NCBI GenBank assembly: GCA_023512835.1
Contig: CM042087.1
Coordinates: 48,139,682 to 48,203,681, forward strand
Origin: Taxillus chinensis
Lineage: Eukaryota; Streptophyta; Magnoliopsida; Santalales; Loranthaceae
Length of the DNA: 64,000 nt
Direction: 5' to 3'
The notes under the pieces are model-generated. The model had not been told where the DNA came from and did no database searches. It saw nothing but the letters and a program-made list of their open reading frames with translations. Positions 24,917 to 36,826 of this stretch are shown here, piece by piece; the first letter of the stretch is position 1; the number at the start of each line of letters is the position of its first letter. Made by a program: the position numbers and the translations under genes.

Positions 24917-25417
24917 TTATTAACGAATCCAAACTCATTCAACTAGGGCTACAAAGTAAAAACAATTAAAAAAAAGTGATTACATATTCTTTTACATAAC
25001 AAAATGGGTCGGTAACTGTATAGCAAATAAGAAAAAATCTTTGTGAAATTCAATGTGCACGTAACTATTAGTCATTGATCTACTTTTTAAAAAGCATATC
25101 AACAACCTACAAGCCAGTGCGTGCACAACAATTTAGACACTGAACTCCACTCCTTTTTCTTGAATATAGTACAGAATATAGTATTGTCCTACAAAAGCGC
25201 CTAAGAGCAGCTTCCGATGTCAGCAAACATTAAATAAGTGACATTCCATGATGGTATAATACAATGAAGCAGTCTTTGTCAACTCCATTCCCAATTCAAT
25301 ACCCAGGCAACAAAGGCAATCATGTCACAAAGAATATTGCTGCAAGTTAAATAGTGAGATACTTGGGCAGAGGGAATAGTCATGCATTTCTCTGCATTTC
25401 AAGCGCCCCTCTACATG
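24917..25417. other. Spacer and 3' flank of the OXS3-like gene
   Basis: No gene or transposon end is seen. On the minus strand this is the 3'UTR region of the OXS3-like gene. Confidence 0.4.
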
Positions 25418-28400
25418 CTACTGACCCAAATAGGTTTCGTTAGCTCTCATCATCTCCTCAGCAGCTACACGCTGTAAATCGGACAATGAGAAGGATCTCC
25501 AAGGAGAAGAATTCCGGGGAGGTGGCGATGAAGATGATCTGCTGTTTGGTGACCTTTTACCCTGAGGATGCAGAGGTGGGAGGCCCGATGATGACCTTGG
25601 GGTGGAGTTTTCACCACTGCAATTGCGATTGCAGCCACTGTTGCTCTTGTTCACTGCAAAAGCCAATGTACTTCGACTGGAGTTGGCTGATCTCTTTAAT
25701 ATCCCACCGCAATTACTTTTTAGCAAGTGATTGTGGTCCTTGTCAAATAAAATACTGTGTGCTAGTAAGTTCTTGCGTTTCCTGCTGTAAGCATTCTCTG
25801 ACTTAGCAAGGTCTTTGATGGAAAAAGAAGATGAAATATCTGTCAGGCTGGTGAAGGACTTTGATTTGCCATCATAGAACTTGGAGACGCCTCTCCTGAA
25901 AGTTTGTATACAAAATATTACAAAACAATTATGGTCAAGTGTATTAATAAGAAAATATTGGTATAAACAACCACAACCCTGCAGTAGTTGGAATGGGATG
26001 GACAGCCGTGGGGGTATGCAGAAGGAGACAGATTTGTGGGGCTACGGCTTTCAGAAAGGAAACACAAAAGTTATAGTTCTAGGCATCCATCTCTCATAGT
26101 CAGAGGAAAGTGTGCCTGTTCTTAACGGAAGTTTCTAATTTCACAACTTAAACTGGGTTTCAACTACTCATATATGCGCGACAAAGACTGAGCAAATACT
26201 AATTTTATTTTTGGGCACTAGACATGTTTCAACTAGTTACCAAAACAACTAAGTAATATAACCATCGAATCTTCATGGTATGTATTAAATATATACTTCT
26301 TAATTACACTTTAACAAGAACAATAAATTCTTCTTCGAACCATTCACTGCTTCCATGAAAAAAAACTCCATGAGTTCATGATAACAACAATGAGCTTCAA
26401 CATGATAGCTTTGTCAAAATAATGATCCAAGACATCCGATTGCTCATATTCACACATTAAAAATAAAAACATGGAAACCATCATAAAAGCCTATCACCTC
26501 CAATCAACTAATAGAAACCAGTCAATGTTAGAATCTAGCAAGAGGAAATAGTAGGAAACAAAACTCTCCTACGGATTTTTTTTATTAATTAATAAGACAT
26601 GCTTTACAATAAAAAGGATATAACTAAATATAACCTTACAAGTACTCAACCACACTAACCCATGACTTCCACATCTTAAATAAACTATCCATTAACTCAC
26701 TAAGTAACTTTTATTATTCCACTAATTAATTAACTTTTCAAAACTATCCTACTATCTCCGTTACCAAGTAATAACTCATTAACACCATAGCTTGACAAAA
26801 TGAAAATTAAATTAAATCTCAAGGAGCAGTGGAACCATATCAGTGAAAATTAAAAACCGACTTGTCCTCAAGGCGGAAAGAAGACAATTTTTACCTTTTC
26901 TTCGTTCTTATGACCTGTTCCACCTTCATTGTCACCGAGGCAGCTTTTCTCCAGATTGTCAGTGAATTCAATTTGGAATAAAAATGGCCAACATTGGTTT
27001 CCCAGCGTGAAGTGTTCGCTGTAGCAGAAACAAAATCCTTTTTTGCATATTTGTTGTCGCTCGTTAAGGTTAGATGATGGGATAGGCGGTGGGCATGAGG
27101 GTGTTATAGTAGATAGGCATGGAGTTATGTTTGAGGAGCCATTGAACTGTGTAAATGTATTGGACTTTTGGCTTTTGTGTAATATCGCCTTTGTTTCATA
27201 CTCCAAGGCTAAAAAAATGACCTTGTAGACGAAACACAATTTATGAATACGTACCTTGGCTTTTAATTCTTCCTTTAAACCAGCCATAAATACTCCTGAA
27301 AAAGTATTTTTTGGCCAATCATCAACCCTAGCCACCCTTCTTGCAAACTCCAATCAGTACTCAGTCACCGTACTAGATTGTTTGATGGAACACAAGGCTT
27401 CATTGGGATTTTGAAACTCAGGGTAGCTATAGCTCTCTTGAAATAATCGCACTAAGTCCTCCCAATGCACCAATGCTTATTCTCCCGTGGCCCAAGCGTA
27501 AAGATCCAAGGTGTCTCCTTCCAAGGGCATCGTTGCAACTTTAACCTTCGAGTCGCCGACAATTTCAAAGTAACGGAAATATTTTTCCGCCTTGAGAGCC
27601 TAACCACATGGATCACCACCATCAAATTTTGGAAAATCAATTTTTGCTCAAGTTTTTCAATACAATGGTAAAGGTGTATTGCCGTCGGCTTCTGAATCAT
27701 CCCACCAAGGAGGTCGTGGACGATCGTAGGGGAACTGGCATCGATTCTCAGTCTCACCCCACCAAGACACTTCAGCACAACATCCAAGGGATGGTTGCTG
27801 CGAGGTGGCTCGGAACTGTGTTTCCAAGGATGCAACCTTGGCTGCCAGTCCATCAAGTAGTTCAAGACGTGTCACAATGGTTGACCATTGTTTATGTATG
27901 TCTGAAACATCGGGGGAAATGGTATCTGATGGATTATGAATGGATACGTCGGTAGAGGATTGTGATGGTTATGTGGGTTGATTGGCATGGGAATTACATG
28001 TTTTGGCCATAAAGACCAATAGCTTTAATACCAAATTGATAAGGACCACTCTAGCTCGAATTAAGCAAGAGAAAGATTATAAGAAACTATCTCATAGACT
28101 CCTTTTGATTAAATTCAAAACATGCTTTACAATGAAAAGGATATGGCTATATATAGTCTTACAAGTATTCAACCCCACTAACCCATGACTCTCATATCTT
28201 AAATAAACTACTCATTAACCCACTAAGCAACTTTCATTATTCCACTAATTAATTAACTTCCCAAAAATATCTCACTATTTCCATTATGCCCACTAATACT
28301 ATAACTTGACAACATGAAAATTAAATTAAATATCAAAAAGCAATAAAACCGTATCATCAACCAAGCAACTGAATCAAATTCAAGATGAATAGTTGCACAA

Positions 28401-31400
28401 AAACTCAAACAAAGAGGTGATTTCAAAAAGGAACATTAAAATATTGATTAATAAAATAAATCTAAAAGCTTAGGTTCAATTGACAATTCTAAATAAAATG
28501 ATTGAAAAATAATGATGACCAATAAAGGAAAACACATAATCCTGTTCACAATTGATGGTGATTACTGTTCACATAAATAAAGAGATACTCGCAAGCATAT
28601 GTCTCTTTTAAAAAACCCTAATTTGTAATACTAGATTACAAACCCAAGACTAATACTATGTTAAAAAAATGAAAGACGACAAAATATATTATCATTGAAG
28701 TGAGACTACATATAGAGAGAGATTGGTTTATATGCTCCACCCTACTCCTTGCTCCACTCATAGATTTCATTTTCACTTGAACTATTGAACTCACTCAACC
28801 TAAACTAAAAGATACATCATCAACAATGAGCCTTTATCTCAATAATTTGGATTGGCTACATGAAATAACAAAAAAACAAATGTAGTCAAGAACAAGAATT
28901 TTACCAAGCCACTGATGGCAATCTACCAACGCACTCTCATTGACTGTTCAAACCTACAAACTAACATACACATATTTAGCCTAAATCCTGATGCTAGCAA
29001 AAAGAAACAAGAACGCAGTATTTGAACTAACATGCACCTATTTAGTGTTAGACCATTAGTAAATTGAGTCTATAACCTAATAGGTTCATAAGGTGTTGTC
29101 CAACCTTAGTACCACACTAATAATAATAGTATGCATACATATATATGTATGTATATACATGTGTATTACTATATATGAGTACGGAAACTAGCAAGGACAG
29201 CAAGTTCCTTTTATGCAGTGCAACGAGTGGATGGGTCGTATGTTTCATTTTTTTCAATTTAAAATTAAAAAAAAACAGAGAGAGAGTCACCATACTTGGG
29301 ACTACGACCTCCACCTTCTCTTTTCCCCAATACACATACACATTCATAAATCATTGCACTATAATCTCATTTTCTTTTCAGTATAACGTTATATTAAAGC
29401 CTAGGTTTGAAATCTAGTGTTTTCAACAATTCCATTTTAGATACCAGCAGACAGTAATTTGTAGCATGATCCAAAGTTACAGTCTTCATCGTGTCACAAT
29501 TGCAGATGTTGCAGCCGCGGATAACTCGTTGTACCTCGAGCAATATGTAATTTTAAATATGAAATAATATTCAATTTAAAAAATAAAAATCATAAAAAAA
29601 AAATCAAATTATCACATTAGAATCATTAAACCAACAAAATAAACAATTTAAATCATGACTTCAAACAAAAATGCTAGAACATTAAAATAAATATATTATT
29701 ATGTTTTGTATGATTTATAATTTAGGCCACAAAAAAAGCTTTTAATCATTCAAATTAGTTTTATGCTTATAATAGTTATATCAAATTAATATAATATGTT
29801 TTAAGAAAAATAATTTTAGGAAAAACACAGGTATAATATTTATTTACTTATATTTTATTTTTAGAAATGCATAACATCTTAAAAAAATAACACAGAATAA
29901 TAAGGGTAAGTAGGAAAACTAAATAAACCTAAAAGGCAACCTAATAAACCACATCAGCATCGATAGAGCATAGCGAGTGTGAGCGCAACGCACAGAAAGA
30001 AAAAAAGGAATCCAGCGATCGCAACAACGCAACATGGAGAAGAGAAGAAAAAGAGGGAAAAAATATGAGGCCTAGACAGCAATGCCAGCAATCAGCAGCA
30101 ATGTACGATGCAGTGGTGATTGACAACGATGCATGATGCAACGGCATTTTACAGCGACGCAGCGCTAAGTCAATCGACTGAGAAGAATATGAAGAAAAAA
30201 GCAAAAGAAGAAAAAGAAACTGCATGACATACCTCAACATCCCAGTAATTTTAGGCAAGATCTCATTTGGGAGGAGACTCGTCATCAATTTCTCAGCCAA
30301 CTCATTGCATCTTGGCTGAAATCGATGGGATAAGAAAAAAATGCGAGAAGTCCATATTAGCCCTGAATCTCATACCCAGAACCTCCTATACTGTGACGAC
30401 TTGTTCAAAACATCACAGATTCATCTAATACTTTGAACCATGATTTGTAGCTTTTCCCCATATTTTTTCTTTAGATATTCTTTTTTATGTCATGGTTTAT
30501 GTGCCACAAAAGTAGGAGATGGCGTTTGTGCAAGCAGGTAGGGTATCATGGCCAGTTTCCTTCCTGTTTTCCATGGTCAGCTATGATCTGATGCAACTTC
30601 AATGGTTTCAAAAGGTGGGACTCTTGGAAGGATTCTTGACAGCCCACATTTCCTAGCAAGCATGATAGTGTTGCTACGCCAGGGTATCTCAGTGGAGACA
30701 GGTTGGCATTAGATTAAAAAAAAGTAAATTGTGAAATCACTCTAATACTACCAACATGATACAAAGACTTAAAGTCGCATCAAGAAAAAGGGAAAAAAAA
30801 CACGTCATGCTACAGCTGCGCTGTGGCCTTGCTGGTTCATAGGATCAGGTCCTTCAATTTTCCACATTTGTTAGTTGGTCCTCCAAACTCTTCAAATATG
30901 CTATTTGGTCTTCCAAGTTTCTCAAATTTCGATATGACTGCTTAATTTACTGAAAATCTTCAATTTGCTCTCTCTAGTGTTATGTTCCTCCTTTCTTTTT
31001 CTTTCTCCCACCCATCTCCATTGCCATTCTCTCATGATCAAGGAAGAGAAATAGGCATGTTTTGTGGAATGAGGTGTTTTGTGATGCAGGCATGCTTCAA
31101 TTAGATCACTCTGGATCCACATGGATCATTTTTTGTGAATCGGCTGTGTTGGGCTACTTCTTGTGGTGGGGGTGCATGTTGAATCTTATTATTGTTGCAT
31201 TAGATCAGGAATGTTCATCTCATTGTTAATGAAATAAAAGAATCTTTTGAGGGGTAGGAAGCCATTAGCACTGACACTCAATGAAGGATTATATTTATAT
31301 ATCAAATGCAAACTATATGGAAATTATGGAATTGTGATCCATATAGTATTAGAGATTATTATTAGGGAATTAATAAATTGGACCTAATGCCTACTAGTCC

Positions 31401-34213
31401 CATTTGCCGTTTTCTAACCCTAGAACTATATATGTACTCACAAATCATTATACTATAATCTTGTCTTCCTTTCTTTTATAGCAACCTATATTACCTTTCA
31501 CTATCCCATTGATTAGATATTACTGATAGTTACAAAAACAAAACTTAAAGTGAACGTGATGGGAAAAATGTGCCATGATCTGACTGTTTTCATCCAATTG
31601 CCCCAGCTAATCATACTTAACAGAGAACTTAGCAATGAAATCCAGTAAGAAAATTTATCAACAGGAGGCCCCACTTTTGCGCAATATTATGTAAAAGGAG
31701 ATAACACCATGAGGTCACACACCCATAATAATACAGCTTCCCAAAAGATTGGTATGGTTAAAACATTTTGATTCCACACCTGGTTTGTGGCAGTAATGGT
31801 TGTTCATAGTCCATAAACCATTTTACCAAAGGTTTCAATTAAATTTGGTTTAAACAGCTCAGTTAAGAATTTGAAGAAATTATTTTGGTAAATTAACTAT
31901 CATAATTGGTCTGGTTAAAATCAATAGTTTCTTATTTTACTGATCCAGAAACATATAAGATTGTATATGCTAATCAATATGAACACCCCAGTACAAACTT
32001 CTTAAACCAAAACAACCCAACTGAACTCTCTCTCACGATCAAATTGGAAGCCCATCCAAGATAGAACAACCCCTGTAGCACACAATGACACCAACCTCTC
32101 TCCTCTGTCTCTTTAACAGTTGCAGACCTAGAGGCATCAGGCAGGCATCACAAAATGCTCTCCTCCCATGGTTCAAAGTATCAGCCGATATGTAGACGTA
32201 TTGGCCAAATCGTCTCAGTATTGAAGGGTTCCGGTACGAGATCCACTTCGATACAAAGATCTCGCGTGGCTGCTGCATCTCGTTGGTCTCGACCGAGATA
32301 TCGTGCGAGAGGAATCAATTCAGCCTGTCATAACGATACGTTGCAGCTACGCGACAAAAATTCATCTATGATTAACGGTACTTACCTTTCTTCTTCCTTC
32401 ACTCGTTTTTCACTGATTTTCTTTAAATCTCTTCACGCCAACCCAGTTCCATCCTCTTCATCTTCTATTCTTCATATGTTGTCTCATCTGGACGACCATC
32501 GATTGCGGCGCCCTCATCTTCTCTTCTTCGACAAAAAAATGCTGACGGCCGATCTCCAGCCGCTGCTGACGGCCGATCATCAGCTACTGCCAACATCGAG
32601 AATGTTGTCGCTGCTGCTGTTGACTGCCCCTTAGACGCACGCTGCCGCTGTTGACTGTCCCTTAGACGCATGCTGCCGCTACCGAAATGAAAGCGTTATG
32701 CTTTCTTTGTGTTTTAACACTTTCATTTATTTATTTAAATTAATCTTATTTAGTTTTAACGTTTTGTAATACGTTTTAAATTAATATTGTAATAAATAAA
32801 TACTATAATAAATAAAGTAATACATGTTATTTATTTATTTATTTATACTGTAATAAATAAATACTGATTTATTTTTGCTCTTCAAGTATTCCTTTTGTAC
32901 AATCTTTTTCTAATAAAATTTACTTACTTCTCAACAAAAAAAATGCTCTAGTTTTTTTTTATACTTGAAATCATAGCATGCAATTCAAAACATTTATTTT
33001 ACTTGTTTAATGGTTCTAATATAATAATTTGATTTTTTCTGATTTTTCTATGATTTTATTTTTGAATATTATTTCACACCTAAAGTTCTATCTCGCTCGA
33101 GATACAATGAGTTGTCCACGACCACAGCGTCCGCGACTTCGAACCATGTCTCCTCCACTCTGTCTTGGACAATAGTAGATGAATGACAACAGAACAAAAT
33201 ACTACACCAATTTGTAACAGTGTTTTAAGTGACATGATCTACATGACCCTAGCTCAGTACCTTCTCGGTTTTCATTGTAGGCGACACCCAGCCACTGAAA
33301 CACCACTACGAGATCTTCTAGTGTTTGAAAACACCAACCTATGTATGATTTATTCGTAACAAGTTGGCTGATCATGCAGCGGTTTATTTTTCAAATAATT
33401 TTAATATTATTACGAAAAACACACTTGGATCACCAGTTTTAATAAAACAGCTGCATTCAAATGTGCCAAAGCTCTAAAGTCCAAATGTAGGCTGTAGCAT
33501 CACACATACACTATACAGTAAGCACCACATACAACTTTACCACCACTTGGATTCTGTTTCCACGCACACAGTTTCCACCAACGAATCAAAACATAAACGA
33601 ATAAAATGTCAGACGCAGGCTTCTAAAACCCCACCCAACTGTTTTTCATGGTTTCTCAATTCCTTTTTCCAACACGAACAAAAAATCAAACCAAACACTA
33701 AAACTACAACAACTTACATGCTTTGCAACAGCCATCAGCAATCTAACAACAGACAAAGGAAGCACCGAATCTGGGATTACGAGATTTCACAACACTAAAA
33801 ACTAAATTAACTATGCAGCGACCAAAAATAATAAAGTTAAAATTAGGGAGGAAAAAAAAAAAAAGACCGAAATCTTACTTGATGGGCAAAACTTCTTCAA
33901 GGGCATTCATGCTATGCAGCGATCCTGTACGCGAGCTCTGAACCTCATTTTCTCCGACATCGTATTCGTCGTCGGCGTCCGACAGAGCCGCGGACGCATC
34001 ACTGTTCTTCCCGATCGAAGACGACGAACTGCAAGAATCCTCCTCCCTACCTCGTCCCTGTACCACCTCCTCCACCGACGGGGAACAGACCCGATCTCCG
34101 ACATGGAACATCGCCGGCGACGGCGAGTCGAATATCGGAAAACAGGATCTCCCGGCGACGAAACTCTGCCGCTCGATCCGATTCCCGAAACTACTTTCTA
34201 GTGTGATCGACAT
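25418..34213 (-). CDS. OXS3-like (OXIDATIVE STRESS 3 family) protein, two exons
   Basis: Exon 1 is 33879-34213 and exon 2 is 25418-25895; together they encode 270 residues with no lesion. The join falls inside a codon (AA/G) and rebuilds the family core KRGVSKFYDGKSKSFTSL, followed by SIKDLAKSENAY. Exon 1 begins MSITLESSFGNR and carries an acidic and serine-rich stretch with EEDSCSSSSSIGKNSD, typical of the family. The C-terminus has a proline/serine-rich part, LPPLHPQGKRS, then PWRSFSLSDLQRVAAEEM. In Arabidopsis, family members are nuclear proteins that raise tolerance to oxidative and heavy-metal stress; that role is known for the family and inferred here. The intron (25896-33878) is about 8 kb, very long for a plant gene, and has been expanded by at least two transposons. 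I leave the symbol blank because the family has several members. Confidence 0.82.
26504..28361 (-). mobile_element. Gag-only (non-autonomous) LTR retrotransposon in the OXS3-like intron
   Basis: The element 26509-28356 is flanked by TCAAC duplications (26504-26508, 28357-28361). On the minus strand the 5' LTR is 28037-28356 (320 bp, TGATACGG...CTTATCA), followed by TTGGTATTAAAGC, a decayed primer-binding site similar to TGGTATCAGAGC. The 3' LTR is 26509-26842. Between them are only gypsy-type gag remnants: a QLFQNF-like segment, then ETPWIFTLGPRENKHW, then EFARRVARVDDWPKNTF and GVFMAGLKEELKAKVRI, with stops and frameshifts. Protease, RT and integrase are absent. A GAGGACAAG motif, which in related elements encodes the end of the polyprotein, lies near the 3' LTR, so pol appears to be internally deleted. 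Confidence 0.8.
28362..32158. other. Rest of the OXS3-like intron, AT-rich
   Basis: No transposon ends were recognised. One short exon-like segment is listed separately (30233-30315). A TATA/ATGT-rich simple stretch lies near 29135-29175. Confidence 0.4.
30233..30315 (-). other. Exon-like 83-bp segment inside the OXS3-like intron
   Basis: The segment is flanked by a good acceptor (CGATTTCAG/CCAAG) and donor (TTGAG/GTATGT) and is open in one frame, reading PRCNELAEKLMTSLLPNEIL and then PKITGMLR. I do not know its family. It could be an alternative OXS3-like exon, a captured gene fragment, or chance. Confidence 0.3.
32159..33156. mobile_element. 982-bp hAT-like non-autonomous element
   Basis: The element 32167-33148 starts CATGGTTCAAAGT and ends ACTTCGAACCATG, terminal inverted repeats matching at 12 of 13 bases. 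It is flanked by an exact 8-bp duplication, TCTCCTCC, at 32159-32166 and 33149-33156. Near both ends are CG-containing GAGATA/GATATC words (TCGACCGAGATATCGTGCGA near 32288, CTCGCTCGAGATAC near 33091). There is no transposase. The 8-bp duplication points to hAT. It lies in the OXS3-like intron. Confidence 0.75.
33157..33878. other. 5' end of the OXS3-like intron
   Basis: Unique-looking AT-rich intron sequence with an A-run near 33851-33864, close to the exon 1 donor. No transposon termini or coding segments are seen. Confidence 0.4.
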
Positions 34214-36826
34214 CGAACAGCAACTGAAACGAACAAGAAATCGATAACCGACCGAGAGTATAGGATGAGAATGGTAATTTAGTAGGAATTGCTCCGACCA
34301 GACCGCAACAGACCCGACCGAGATGGGTAATGAACCAGCGGTGGGTATGTATAATGAACGAGGAAAAAATAAATAATGACGTTGAAGACCAGACCAAACC
34401 TTATCCACATCGTTTTTTTTTCTTCTTCTAATATTTATTAATGTAATGTCGGAAAATAAACTACATTATCTTTCTTTATTTATTTAGATTTATTTCCATT
34501 AATAATAATCATGGAGATTATAAAATAAAATTTTATATTAACAAAAAAAGTGGGTGGTACTGGTATGGGTAAAATACGATTGATGCGCGAGTGGGGCGCT
34601 GGGGGGATAAGATGAGAATGCCTCTTAGTCAAAACGTTTGAGCTGTGAATTGTGATGATGATGTGGCATTGAGGAATTGAGGTGTGATTGCGGATCCATC
34701 CATCCCCATTCGGGTTGGAATGCTACGCGCCAACACGTTGAAATTGTCCAACTTTATAATTAACTCGCAAAGATCCCATTATTATGATTTCAACGCTTCA
34801 ACTATTTTGTTAATTAATAAATATATTTCAGAAGAAAAAAAAGAAAAAAACGAGTTTGAATTTGCTGTGAGCAGCTCTTCACTCTCGAGCATTCGTTGTG
34901 ATGACAATATATCATCACCTAATAATGGATAGATGACAAAATACATCTAGATTCCTCGTTTTGTTTTGAAGGAAAACGAACCACCTAATGCTTAACATTC
35001 ATAATGGTCTTGCTTGTGAACCGTGGCCTCATTTATTACCTCTTGCTATTCTATTTAGAACAGATCCCAAAGATCCCGCAAAGATCTTTGCTTTTATTAA
35101 CTCGCAAAGATCCCGCATGTTTGGTACTTATTTTTATTTTATATTTTTATAAATTATTTTTAAAAGTTGTATTTGACAACGGTAAGTGAATACTTTATTT
35201 TTGGTTGGGGGGTGTTTTCTCCTAAAATTGTATTTTGTTTTTGAACGTCATTCGAAGGTCGTGCAGCATGCATTCGGACGGCAGATTGGGTGGCGGGGGG
35301 CTGGGAGGCATCGTCGCAGCGGCTAGGAGAGGCTGGGGGTGACGGATCGGGCGACGGGGGGAAGGGCCGGGGGCGGCAGATCAGGCAAAGGGGGGGGGGT
35401 TGAGATTGCGCGCATGGGGGGTGTGGTGCCGGGGGCGGGGTGGCCATTGTGCTGGGCTAGGGTGAGGTTGCGCGTAGGGGGTGGGTGGGCACGTTGACGG
35501 ATGGCGTTGCGCAGCGGACAGTGGCGGACTCACTAAAAAACACCTGAAAACTGAAAATAACAAATAGAAAACATCTAAAAGATGTTTTTTTTTTTTGCAT
35601 TTGAAAACAAATTGTTTTCAAAACCCATAAAAAAACAGGTACCAGGCAAGTGAAAGGAAATGTTTTCTGCATTTAAATGCAGAAAACATAAAGCATATGC
35701 AGAAACCAAACATAGCCTAAAGTTGACATTTCCTTCACATGCACACAATGGGAAGAGATGAACAACGGATGAGCTTAGAGGATAAAAATAAATCTTTCAT
35801 TTAGACTTTGGCTTGATGGGGGGTTTTATTTCCTCTTTTTCCTTTGATTTGGTCTACTAAATGGTGAGAAATTATCGACAAATCAACACAAAAAATAGGA
35901 TTTAGTATATCTAGCCATCACTTCACGTGTTTTAATAACATTACTAATTATATGAACATGAACAAAGGCCATTGCACCTAGATGAAATCATAATTTAAAG
36001 TTGTCTAAATCATAAGTCAAACCATGTTATTTCAATGTTCTCAAATTGAAATAAAAACAAAAGCAAATGAACCTAACATTATTCAAATCATTTATCAACC
36101 AATCATAAATTTTCGACAGCAAATACAAAGGTAAAGAAAATTATTCTTTCAATATCCAAACATGAAAATAAAAAGCATAATTAATAAAAGACAATACTAA
36201 TGCTAGAGTGGAGAGTTATTAGGCAAAACAAGAAAGTGAGAGGAAGAAGTCTATATATGAAAGCGCTATTAATATATTTGAGCCAGGTAAGATAAAATTC
36301 ATTGTCGCTTGTCTATGAGGACGAATATATTTGGCATGAGTTTCGATTTTAATATTTTATTTTTTAAAATCTATTAAAAATGTATATTGAATAGGAAAGA
36401 AAATATGCTTTAAAAAGTACATGTGTTTTAAAAAATTTAGTCTCATATTTTTTTTAACTTCGTAGTCTCAAATAATAAAATAAACAAAAAGTAAAAAAAT
36501 AAAATAAGAAAATTATTTGATTTTGTTGATAGAATTAAATTTAAATTTTAAAACAAAAATAATTAAAATTATTTTTTAAAATGACTATAGAATAAGTATT
36601 TTAAAAATTAAAATTTACAATTAAATAATTTTAACTTTATATCAACCCACCATTTTAAAAAGACACCTTAACACAAATAAAATGAAATCCCCGTACTAGC
36701 CCAAAATTGGACAAGCATATGCGAAACGGCATCGTGTGGTGGCATCACTCCGACTCCACTCGACTCTAATAGCACTTCGCCAGCGGGCGCCGTCGCAGGC
36801 GCCAATACCCTCGCCACCTTCACACA
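34214..36826. other. Spacer between the OXS3-like gene and TTL12, with a G-rich block
   Basis: The two genes are divergent, so both promoters lie here. A strongly G-rich plus strand (about 35255-35520) is embedded in AT-rich DNA and carries repeated GGCGGGGGG-type runs. It is followed by a short inverted repeat around TTCTGCATTTAAATGCAGAA (35659-35678). Proline-rich antisense frames over the G-rich block are compositional artefacts. Confidence 0.5.

Noticed and set aside
35100..35720. Possible TIR element with CATGTTTGGTA and inverted CCAAACATAGCC ends around the G-rich block
   Set aside because: Flanks show no matching target duplication and the end similarity is only about ten bases.
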